Assembly: GCF_000022025.1 (NCBI RefSeq)
Contig: NC_011886.1
Coordinates: 186,001-250,000, forward strand
Length of the DNA: 64,000 nucleotides
DNA from: Pseudarthrobacter chlorophenolicus A6
GTDB lineage: Bacteria > Actinomycetota > Actinomycetes > Actinomycetales > Micrococcaceae
Reading direction: 5' to 3'
Under the pieces are notes generated by a model that was not told where the DNA came from, searched no databases, and saw nothing but the letters and a program-made list of their open reading frames with translations. This document shows positions 1 to 6,987 of this stretch, one piece after another; the first letter of the stretch is position 1, and each line of letters opens with the position of its first letter. The position numbers and the translations under genes were made by a program.

Positions 1-725
1 TCCTCGAGCGATAGACCCTTCCGGGTTGCGTCGGGTTCTTGCGCACTACCCGAAAAATCGAACGGGTCCAGAATCCTCTCGATATCCATGCGCAGCAGTG
101 CCTGCAAAGCGAGTGCTTCCTGCCCGGTTATCGAATCCGGCGCCAGATTGGGGTGAGGTGCTATGAGCCGGGGAGTGATGAGGGCATGCCGGATTTCATC
201 TGCCGGGGGAAGATGCACCGCACCCGTCCACGCCGTTCCGTCCCAATTGGGGGCCGCGAGTTGTGTGAGGGCGACATCGGACAATGCTTCATTGTGATCG
301 GAGTCGACGGTCTGTGAGGCCGACAGGAGTATTTTCGCGCCCTTGCCGGTCGAGACGACCCGCTCAGGTGTTACGTGAACCCAGTATGAAAGATTCTTCT
401 CTTGGTCGCGCAGGATGACCACGTGTGGCAGGGCGTGCCTGAGCCAGTAGTCGAAGTGTTCACGGTCGCCTTCAGTGAACCACCAACCGGTGATCGTGCC
501 GTCGGTGTCCCTCTGTGGGGAGGTGAAGTATGACGGTCCGGTCTTGACTTGGGCTCCCATAACGGCGCCGAGTTCGAACCTGCGGGTGTCCCGGGGACGC
601 AGATACAAATCTGTGCCTGTGTCGTGCCGGCTGTCGATCACGCCGCCCCAGCCCAAACGCTCGAATTGCGCCAAGACCTCAGACTCACCCGATGTTCCAA
701 TAGCTTCATTTTTAGGCGCCCGCAC
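1..725 (-). CDS. DUF4365 domain protein (3' end cut by window edge)
   Basis: An open frame of 241 codons runs off the left edge. It starts at a GTG directly after the TAA of the upstream gene, with GGAGG five bases before the start. The translation has the DUF4365 pattern: GESEVLAQFERLGW, then D-T-G-T-D-L, then AQVKTGPSYF, then a DYWL..ALPHVVIL segment and YWVHV. This family is widely found in genomic islands and is thought to have a restriction-endonuclease-like fold (D...QVK core); its biochemical role is not established. Coupling to the upstream frame (stop and start adjoin) suggests one operon. Third-position GC is weaker than in the metabolic genes to the right, consistent with acquired DNA. 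Confidence 0.7.
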   Translation of the reverse strand, partial: MRAPKNEAIGTSGESEVLAQFERLGWGGVIDSRHDTGTDLYLRPRDTRRFELGAVMGAQVKTGPSYFTSPQRDTDGTITGWWFTEGDREHFDYWLRHALPHVVILRDQEKNLSYWVHVTPERVVSTGKGAKILLSASQTVDSDHNEALSDVALTQLAAPNWDGTAWTGAVHLPPADEIRHALITPRLIAPHPNLAPDSITGQEALALQALLRMDIERILDPFDFSGSAQEPDATRKGLSLE

Positions 726-1890
726 TTACGCCTCCCTCATATCGTCGGCTACAACGCGGACGTTGCGCATTGCAGAACCAGTGAATACGAGCGGAACAAA
801 TGAGTCTCGAAACCCGATTCCTGCGGGACGCTGGACAGGCCCGCCACCGGGAGGATTGGTAAGTGGGAACCTCATCCCGACCGGCGCCTTGGCAGAAATA
901 TGGCGAGGGTGTGGTCCGCCCACCGGATAGCCAGGGTGCGAGGGCCCCTGGCGATTGGGGGGGGAGGTTCGGCCTCCCCCCAAAATGTCTTGCAGCTGCC
1001 ACATGGAACATCGCGCCATGCGTCCAAACGATCATGTACGCCTCGGCGAGAATAGCAGGGACATCCACCCTCAACTGGGTCAGTTCCAGCCCCTGACGAT
1101 GCCCGGCCACCCTGGGTGCCTGTGCGAGTACCTCGATAACTGGGCGATCAAAAATATCAAGGGCATCCGGTCCTGTCAGTGCACTAAGTGGAATGGTCCC
1201 GTCTGCGCTGGGAGGAGTGGAAGCGAACGATACTTTGAGGTCATCGCGAGCCCGGACCGATAGGCCGTGCTTGACCTTATTGTGAGCGGCGTTGAGTTGA
1301 AGTTCGTGTCCCGCGAGGAGGTCAATCGCAAACTGGAGCCAGTCGGCGAACACATTGGAGGCTGATGCAAGTTGCTCGGTCATCCCGCCCTGAAGGTCAT
1401 GTTGGCGGAGAACCAAGCGGGCAAATTTCATCGGAGCCTCTGGAGACGAAAAGAACTCCTGGAGTTGTTCGACGACCTGATCGAGTTGGTTTGGCCCCGT
1501 GGACAGCGCCTCCCAGACGCATGGTTCCGCAACTTTCATTCCTGAGGAGAGCGCCGCCGTCAACCGCACAAGGGACTCGGCCGCGTGGTGCCGCAGGGCA
1601 TAGGCATCGGTGGCAACTTGTGTTGTTATGGACTTTGGAGAGATATCGGGAAAAAAGCTGTCAGATTGGCCGAGAAACTGAGCAAATTTCTTAGCTTTTT
1701 TATCTTGGTCTGGCACATCTTCATTTGCCATTACGGGATGTGTCTTGCTGTCACCGCCACAGTCCGCCCACCGCAGCACCATTCCAATTCGCAGGCTGAA
1801 GTACCCGTAGGGATCAGACGACAGGAAAGTGTCGTCAAGCTCCTGGCGCTGCTCAGTCGTGAGGTTCGGCCCGGCAGGTGGAAGATACAT
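726..1890 (-). CDS. Hypothetical protein, apparently frameshifted at a C8 tract
   Basis: I do not recognise the family. The first frame starts at ATG 1890, directly after an in-frame stop, and reads as a mostly helical soluble protein (segment LQLNAAHNKVKHGLSV around residue 205). Past the run of eight G (C on the coding strand) at 957-964 this frame turns Arg/Cys-rich and implausible, ending at 712. The neighbouring frame then reads sensibly to ..NVRVVADDMREA and stops at 726, exactly abutting the GTG of the DUF4365 gene. The intact protein is therefore most likely the first frame up to the tract joined to the second frame after it, about 388 residues. This could be a true mutation, a phase-variable tract or a sequencing error. 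Confidence 0.55.
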
Positions 1891-2419
1891 CTAATAAGCG
1901 TAGGTCCACGCAACCCACTGACTTTGCCGCCCCGCCGAGCCATTAGGAAAGGAAGCCTCATCTAATCGACTGGTGTTGCAAGAAAGGTCCGCCAAGTTCT
2001 TGGCAGACTGAAGTTACCCCCATCACAAGCTTGAACCCGACGGTGAAAGACTCATGTTAAAGGGCTGCAGCGTGGGCAAATCCTGAATATTTTGTTCGAC
2101 TTAGGCCGACGCCGACGTAGCGGCTGAACAGATCTGACGGCGGAAAGTAGGGGAGAGAACGCCATCCCATGGCGCCAGCGAATACCCCTTCCGAAGGGGC
2201 GACCAGGTGCCGTGTGATACCGGCACAGACAGGGGATTTGTCCGATAGCCGGAAGGGGTCGGAAGTGGCGAAACTCCGGTCAAATAGCGGTTGGCCGAAG
2301 TTCCGCGACCAACTCTGCAGGGTGAACCTTGAAATTGGCTGGGAACGACGTCGGCATCCGGCAATGACTTGTCGAAACAGACGACGGAAGAGGGTCGTAG
2401 GCCGGGGGAGTGGTTGGGT
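1891..2419. other. 529-bp gap without a recognisable gene
   Basis: No convincing reading frame is seen. Frames on both strands here are proline/serine/arginine-rich and do not resemble known families. A short perfect inverted repeat, CCCCTTC-C-GAAGGGG, lies at 2185-2199. The left part must contain the promoter of the minus-strand operon that begins at 1890. The right part lies just downstream of the recombinase gene and could hold decayed mobile-element DNA, which is an inference. Confidence 0.4.
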
Positions 2420-2986
2420 TCATTCCAGCTGGGCGTGGCGGAGGTACTGGTAGACCGTCTCCCTGCTGATGCCGTAGTCACGGGCGAGGACGACTTTCGG
2501 GATGCCAGTGCCGGCGCGTTGGACTAGTTCGGCCGCGCGTTCCGGTGTCAGGGTCTTCTTCCTTCCCTTGTAGGCGCCGCGTTGCTGGGCCAGGGCGATG
2601 CCTTCACGCTGACGCTCTCGAATGAGGGAGCGTTCGAATTCGGCGAAGGCGCCCATGACCGAGAGCATGAGGTTGGCCATGGGGGAGTCCTCACCGGTGA
2701 AGACAAGCTGTTCTTTGAGGAACTCAACCCGCACTCCGCGCCGAGTGAGACCCTGGACCAGCGCGCGCAGGTCATCGAGGTTTCGGGCGAGCCGGTCCAT
2801 GCTGTGCACGACGACGGCATCCCCGTCCCGGACGAACCGGAGCAGCTCGGTCAACTGCGGCCGGGCGGTGTCCCGGCCGGAGGCCTTGTCCGTGAACACC
2901 CGGTCCAGGACCTGGCCGTCGAGCTGGCGCTGCTCATTCTGGTCAAGGGTGCTGACCCGTACGTACCCGATGCGCTGACCATTCAC
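2420..2986 (-). CDS. Serine recombinase (resolvase/invertase family)
   Basis: This 188-residue protein has the small serine recombinase layout. The N-terminal catalytic domain has the nucleophile in YVRVS (Ser12, with Arg10). The VVVHSMDRLARN segment and the FAEFERSLIRERQREG region of the long E helix follow. A C-terminal helix-turn-helix (GIPKVVLARDYGISRETVYQYLRHAQ) would bind DNA. Length and order match Tn3-type resolvases and Hin/Pin-type invertases. No transposase gene is next to it, so it may be a remnant of a transposon or a stand-alone recombinase. It sits between the DUF4365 operon and the block bounded by dif-like motifs. Confidence 0.93.
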   Translation of the reverse strand: MNGQRIGYVRVSTLDQNEQRQLDGQVLDRVFTDKASGRDTARPQLTELLRFVRDGDAVVVHSMDRLARNLDDLRALVQGLTRRGVRVEFLKEQLVFTGEDSPMANLMLSVMGAFAEFERSLIRERQREGIALAQQRGAYKGRKKTLTPERAAELVQRAGTGIPKVVLARDYGISRETVYQYLRHAQLE

Positions 2987-3181
2987 GGAGGCCTCCCGTT
3001 CCTCGGTATGTGAGAACGAGTGTCGGCCCGCGCCGAGGGCACGTCAAGACCGGGCACGCGGGAGCTGGCCCTAACCTAAAGGACGGCGGCCATGTCCCCG
3101 CGCTGGGAGGAGCCTCACGGTGGTGTAGGTTGCTCACTGGTCAGAAAACAAGCGAGACGAAAGAAATGAGGACCACCACCA

Positions 3182-3484
3182 GTGGCTGCCGATTACGACG
3201 AAGTCCGTTCCGACGTCAAGGAATCCCAGGAACGCTCCCTGGAAGCCCTGAAGTCCGCCAGCGCCCCGGATGCCCGCAGCGTCGTCACCGAACTCGACGA
3301 AGCGGACGCCCTCGACGAAGGGCTGACCCCGGGCGGGGAAATCGTCTCCGAAGAACTCATCGTCCAAGTCGTCCCGCAGGCCGCGGACGAGTTCACATGC
3401 TCATCCTGTTTCCTGGTCCGGCACCGGTCCCAGCTCGTACGCGAACGCAACGGCCAGTTCTACTGCATCGAGTGCGAGGGCTGA
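3182..3484 (+). CDS. DUF4193 family protein with two CxxC pairs
   Basis: A 100-residue acidic protein matches the actinobacterial DUF4193 family: N-terminal AADYDEVRSDV, a central acidic stretch (ELDEADALDE), and a C-terminal zinc-ribbon-like part with CSSC and CIEC pairs (FTCSSCFLVRHRSQ...FYCIECEG). The start is GTG at 3182. The function is unknown; in other actinobacteria the family is a single-copy housekeeping gene, and the four cysteines probably bind a metal. Its GC-rich codon use resembles the core genome. It lies outside the dif-like blocks, just before the first motif copy. Confidence 0.88.
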   Translation: MAADYDEVRSDVKESQERSLEALKSASAPDARSVVTELDEADALDEGLTPGGEIVSEELIVQVVPQAADEFTCSSCFLVRHRSQLVRERNGQFYCIECEG

Positions 3485-3570
3485 CGGCCCGGGCGCCGGC
3501 TACGACGTGCCCGCCGGCGGGCCTGTGGGAAGGCCGCACATGATGCATCTGACGCAATAGGCAGGGGTCA

Positions 3571-3594
3571 GCTTTACATAACGTTATCGGCGTT
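3571..3594 (-). repeat. dif-like motif copy A
   Basis: Read on the minus strand it has the left arm AACGCCGATAA (3594-3584) and a right arm TTATGTAAAGC (3581-3571). The right arm matches 9 of 11 positions of the actinobacterial dif XerD arm as I recall it. The arms are separated by only 2 bp, where dif has 6. A hairpin-forming segment lies on the left-arm side at 3613-3625 (GGGG-N5-CCCC). Confidence 0.55.
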
Positions 3595-3781
3595 TAAGAA
3601 TGGGTGGGGGAGACACCCCGGAACGGGCCCGGAGTGGCCTGTTGAAAACGTGTCCAGTTCGTCCCGTTTGCGCAGTTGCCGGCCGAGTCAGGACGTTGTC
3701 AGGCGCGCAATCTGGCATTTTGCGCTGCAGGGCCATTCAGGTTGGTGGGACCGCACCGGACGCGGTCGCCGGCGACTGTCT

Positions 3782-4015
3782 ATGGTATCGAGTGGTGACC
3801 CGCAGAAATGTGGTCCTTTTGCTCAGTACCGGCAGGCAACTGACCTGGGTTTGCCGGCAGGGTCCTACGAAATCGGTGGGCAGGTGAAGCCGGTTGACGA
3901 CGAATTGGTGGTCTCGGTGCCGACTATCCATACCCTGATGGTGCCGGTCGCTTGGCTACACAGCCTGATGTCCGAACCGTCGCGTAACCACAGGAACGCC
4001 AGCGGCGGGTTCTAA
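3782..4015 (+). CDS. Possible small hypothetical protein between motif copies A and B
   Basis: A frame of about 77 codons starts at ATG 3782. Its central part (LGLPAGSYEIGGQVKPVDDELVVSV) reads like ordinary protein, but there is no strong ribosome binding site and no family I recognise. It could be a relic of a longer gene. Reported only because the block is otherwise empty. Confidence 0.22.
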   Translation: MVSSGDPQKCGPFAQYRQATDLGLPAGSYEIGGQVKPVDDELVVSVPTIHTLMVPVAWLHSLMSEPSRNHRNASGGF

Positions 4016-4419
4016 ATGGGCTCCAACGTCGCCAGAGTGAACATATCGAGAAGGCGGCAAGGGCTGCAGTGGGTGCTGGCTTCCGGAGTGCTGAGACCAA
4101 AGCCAGCCCCACCCCCAGCAACTCCTCTTGGGAAGGCCGTAACGCCCTTCCCAACAAGGACAAAGAGGAGCCCACTGCCCATCATCAGCGACAACACGCG
4201 ATTGAGCAACGGGTCAGACGATGCCGCACCGGGCGGCGTCACACCACGTCGCGGAGTCCTGAGCTGCTACGGACCTTACCCTCCGGTAAGGAGTGCCGGG
4301 AAAGTCGTGGGATTATCCACTCGATGTTGAGGGCAATGACGGGTACTCAGCCGCGGAATCCCGCCGGTCCCCCACCGGCGGGCTTCCCTTTACTACCGAT
4401 GTCCTGAGGGTTTTCTAAC

Positions 4420-4430
4420 TTATCGGCGTT
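4420..4430 (-). repeat. dif-like motif copy B (left arm only)
   Basis: The sequence TTATCGGCGTT (minus strand AACGCCGATAA) is identical to copies A and D. No recognisable second arm is present at the expected 6-bp spacing. As in copies A and C, a small hairpin followed by GAAAGGG lies just beyond the left arm (GGGA-N5-TCCC at 4443-4455). Confidence 0.5.
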
Positions 4431-4670
4431 TTGGCACCCGAGGGAGAGCGTCCCGAAAGGGGACATCGTCGATGCTATCGAAGGTCCCACGCACGCCTTT
4501 GCCCTCCGGGCTGGCGGTAGAAGCTCGATGAACCCAGCCAGCCTTTCTGCACGCGTCCGTCAAGTCAAAGGGTCCTCCCTCGACACAATTAACGAATGCT
4601 CGGACATTACTAACTCAATTTGATAATCAGCATCTAGGATCACTTTGGCCGCGCTCAGGCGGCAGTAAAA

Positions 4671-5978
4671 ATGACTCTAGGAGAGCACTTGTTCAGAAAA
4701 ATATTGGGGGCGACCATTGGGGCGGTCGTAATAGCGGCAACGAGCTTGGTGGGCATTACCGCCGCCCAGGCCGCTCCCGTGCTGTACCTGCCGTACCCGG
4801 CTGGCGTGTCTCACACCGTGACGAATTACCCGCATCCGGCCGACGGCTATCAGAATAACGCGGTCGACTTCGATCTGGCCTTTGGGGAAGCCATCTTGGC
4901 GTCTGGTGCCGGCAGGGTGTACGCGGCAGGGTATGACAACAACCCTGCCCCGGAGACTAACGGACTGCAGGTCTTAATCGACCACGGCGGAGACCAGTGC
5001 ACCCAATACGGGCACCTCAGTAGCGTCGCCGTCACCGTGGGCCAGAACGTTCCCCAGGGCCAATATCTCGGGGGCGCCGGTAGAACCGGAGCCGCGACCG
5101 GCTATCACCTTCACTGGAACCTCGTACGGTGCTCTGACCGCAAGGCCGTATTTGGCCCGGTCGCAACGGTCGAAAACCCGACCGCCTCATATTGGGTCGG
5201 GGAAGTCCTGCGCAGCCAGAACGCCCCAAAGTCGCCTGGCGCGGACGGTGAGCGTGTGTCCGACTTCAGCGGAGATGGGCAGTCCGACGTTCTGGGTGTG
5301 GACGGCAACGGCGACTTCTGGTTCTACCCCCACAACGGCAACGGACTCAGCGCGCGATCTAAAATCGGTAGCGGCTGGGCCAACCACAAACACGTGATGT
5401 CTGCAGACTGGAGCGGTGACGGTGCCGCAGACGTCCTGGGCGTCGACCCTGCCGGAGATCTCTGGTACTACCCCAACAACAACTACCAACTCTCCAGCCC
5501 CATGAAAATCGGATCCGGCTGGGGCAACTTCCTTCACGTCGCGGCGGCGGACTGGAGCGGTGATGGCCAAGCCGATGTCATCGGCGTCGATGCCAACGGC
5601 GACCTCTGGTACTACGCGCACAACGGCAATGGACTCAGCGCCGGTGTCAAAATCGGCAGCGGCTGGGCCAACTTCAAACAAATGGCGGCGGCGGACTGGA
5701 GCGGTGATGGGCAAGCCGATGTCATCGGCGTCGATGCCAACGGCGACCTCTGGTACTACGCGCACAACGGCAATGGACTCAGCGCCGGCGTCAAAATCGG
5801 CAGCGGCTGGGCCAACCACAAGCAAATGATCGCTTCGGACTGGAGCGGGGACGACCAGGCCGACATCCTCGGCGTCGATGCCAACGGCGACCTCTGGTAC
5901 TACGCGCACAACGGCAATGGACTCAGCGCCGGCGTCAAAATCGGCAGCGGCTGGGCAACGTTCCGACACATCATGTAG
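4671..5978 (+). CDS. Secreted M23-type peptidase-like protein with five C-terminal VCBS/FG-GAP-type repeats
   Basis: This 435-residue protein starts with a signal peptide (hydrophobic core to about residue 33, AAQAAP cleavage). Residues 40-165 form a LytM/M23-like domain with His105, GHLS (His115) and a HLH motif (His146/His148). The HxxxD zinc motif reads N-N-A-V-D, so the usual first His is Asn62 and Asp66 is kept. Residues about 197-435 are five tandem 48-residue repeats (DWSGDGQADVIGVDANGDLWY type) with Ca-binding-like DxDGxxD patterns. M23 enzymes cut peptidoglycan cross-bridges; the missing ligand makes activity uncertain. A strong hairpin follows the stop. It is the only clear gene between motif copies B and C. 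Confidence 0.85.
   Translation: MTLGEHLFRKILGATIGAVVIAATSLVGITAAQAAPVLYLPYPAGVSHTVTNYPHPADGYQNNAVDFDLAFGEAILASGAGRVYAAGYDNNPAPETNGLQVLIDHGGDQCTQYGHLSSVAVTVGQNVPQGQYLGGAGRTGAATGYHLHWNLVRCSDRKAVFGPVATVENPTASYWVGEVLRSQNAPKSPGADGERVSDFSGDGQSDVLGVDGNGDFWFYPHNGNGLSARSKIGSGWANHKHVMSADWSGDGAADVLGVDPAGDLWYYPNNNYQLSSPMKIGSGWGNFLHVAAADWSGDGQADVIGVDANGDLWYYAHNGNGLSAGVKIGSGWANFKQMAAADWSGDGQADVIGVDANGDLWYYAHNGNGLSAGVKIGSGWANHKQMIASDWSGDDQADILGVDANGDLWYYAHNGNGLSAGVKIGSGWATFRHIM
5262..5975 (+). repeat. Five tandem 144-bp coding repeats
   Basis: Repeat units begin at 5262, 5406, 5550, 5694 and 5838, with an exact 144-bp (48-codon) period. Units 3, 4 and 5 are nearly identical at the DNA level while units 1 and 2 have diverged, which indicates recent duplication at the 3' end of the array. 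The array is prone to slippage and recombination, and unit number probably varies between strains. Confidence 0.9.
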
Positions 5979-5988
5979 CGACCACCTA

Positions 5989-6038
5989 AAGGATCCTCCT
6001 TCCCGCGACACGACATGCGCGCAGGAAGGAGGATCCTT
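5989..6038 (+). terminator. Strong hairpin downstream of the M23/VCBS gene
   Basis: A perfect 15-bp inverted repeat (AAGGATCCTCCTTCC at 5989-6003, complement at 6024-6038) encloses a 20-base loop, 11 bases after the stop. There is no clear U-run, so it is either an intrinsic terminator of the GC-rich type or an mRNA 3' stabiliser. Confidence 0.7.
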
Positions 6039-6057
6039 CGGTATCGGAACGTCCGCC

Positions 6058-6347
6058 TCAAGTACTGAGGTCGAAGTCCAGATCGAGGCCTTCGAAAGCG
6101 CCCAGTGCCTTCCATATGGCTCCCACCATGGTGGTGCCCAGCGTCGCGGGGATCGATATCCTGTCCGCGGACGTGAACTGCTCCCGGCCCAGGCCGGCGA
6201 ATGCGACGATGTCCCTGGCCGGAGACTGGAAGGTGTGGAACGGGCCCAGCAGCCGTACTTCTGAGGCGGGTCTCCTTGGACGGCTACCGCCCAACTTCCC
6301 GAGGAAGTGCTGTCCCCGGAGGAGTTAGCCTGTATTTGCGCACGCAC
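6058..6347 (-). pseudogene. Possible broken hypothetical gene
   Basis: The minus-strand frame ending at 6058 (PFHTFQSPARDIVAFAGLG...GLDLDFDLST) reads like real protein but lacks a good start. The adjoining frame upstream supplies a plausible N-terminus (ending GSWAVAVQGDPP) from 6347. Joining them needs one frame change near 6250-6260. No family is recognised. This may be a decayed cassette gene or a coincidence. Confidence 0.3.
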
Positions 6348-6405
6348 GGTCCCGCAACAAGTTGATACCCGCCCTTCTCACCAACACGTGAGGTGCACTC
6401 CACCA

Positions 6406-6433
6406 GCCTTACGGAATATCCATTATCGGCGTA
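6406..6433 (-). repeat. dif-like motif copy C
   Basis: On the minus strand the left arm is TACGCCGATAA (6433-6423), followed by a 6-bp spacer (TGGATA) and a weak right arm TTCCGTAAGGC, giving the 11-6-11 layout of dif. A hairpin, GGGG-N5-CCCC followed by GCGAAAGGG, lies at 6446-6467 and closely resembles those near copies A and B. Confidence 0.5.
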
Positions 6434-6647
6434 TCAAAATGAGCAGGGGAGGCGCCCCGCGAAAGGGATTTTCTCGATCCGATGGCCTGAGGCGCGGGAA
6501 CGTTGAGTTCGTCACCGATCTCGGCGGCGGCACCGGACGTCTCCGCCCTCGTAGTGGCCCGCTCGGAGGACCAAAAGCCCACATCAACTAGTTGTTTTTC
6601 AAGGCATGACGCCGAATGCGTTCCGTACCCGGATGCAGAGGGCGCGG

Positions 6648-6944
6648 TCATGTGGCCGCGGTCAGCAGCGCATCTACGGCCGGCATCCCTGCGCAGATGA
6701 CGCCGGACAGGCGCATCAGCCGCAGGTCGTTCGCGATGATCGAGCCCAGCGTCTTCGCTTTGCCGGGATGCCAGCGCGGCACCAGCTCTGCGTAGAGCCC
6801 CAGCGCTTCCTCCTCGCGACCAAGGAAGAGCAGGGCGTGCGCATAGTTCACCAAATGCATCAGGTTCTCCGGCTCGCGCACGTGGCCGTTGCGACTCTCG
6901 GTGAGCGCATCCCCCGCTCGCCCCGTGTAGAGGTGGACCGCCAA
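6648..6944 (-). CDS. Small helical-repeat (TPR-like) protein downstream of the nuclease-like gene
   Basis: A 98-codon reading is chosen from TTG 6944 because GGGGAG lies about 7 bases upstream of it. Longer in-frame extensions would overlap the preceding gene and read poorly. The protein is helical with one TPR-like pair (NLMHLVNYAHALLFLGREEEALGLYAELV), then a short C-terminal helix. The start is 43 bases after the stop of the 805-codon gene, so the two are probably co-transcribed. I cannot assign a function; a partner, regulator or immunity role for the large protein is only an inference from position. Confidence 0.55.
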   Translation of the reverse strand: MAVHLYTGRAGDALTESRNGHVREPENLMHLVNYAHALLFLGREEEALGLYAELVPRWHPGKAKTLGSIIANDLRLMRLSGVICAGMPAVDALLTAAT

Positions 6945-6987
6945 TGGCGATCTCCCCTTCCCGTTTTCTGAATACCAGTTACGCCTG

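Larger units (their letters stand above)
3485..4670. other. 1.19-kb region with no clear gene, carrying two dif-like motif copies
   Basis: This stretch contains motif copies A (3571-3594) and B (4420-4430), and about 825 bp between them. No frame in the block is convincing. The best candidate is a plus-strand frame 3782-4015 whose C-terminal half (PVDDELVVSVPTIHTLMVPV) reads like protein but has no recognisable family. The segment 4431-4670 upstream of the M23 gene probably holds its promoter. Confidence 0.4.
5979..6647. other. Mostly non-coding gap with motif copy C
   Basis: This stretch contains the hairpin after the M23 gene, a broken minus-strand frame (6058-6347) and motif copy C. No intact gene is supported. 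Confidence 0.4.

Noticed and set aside
4012..4242. Minus-strand frame with a hydrophobic stretch between copies A and B
   Set aside because: No ribosome site, low-complexity Pro/Gly/Ala composition and overlap with equally open frames on the other strand.
5262..5975. Repeat array as a CRISPR
   Set aside because: Units are contiguous 144-bp coding repeats without spacers, inside a reading frame.
5187..6347. Long minus-strand frame opposite the VCBS repeats
   Set aside because: It is the antisense of the repeat array; its repetitive Val/Asp-rich translation follows from the repeats. Only the part right of 6058 is considered separately.
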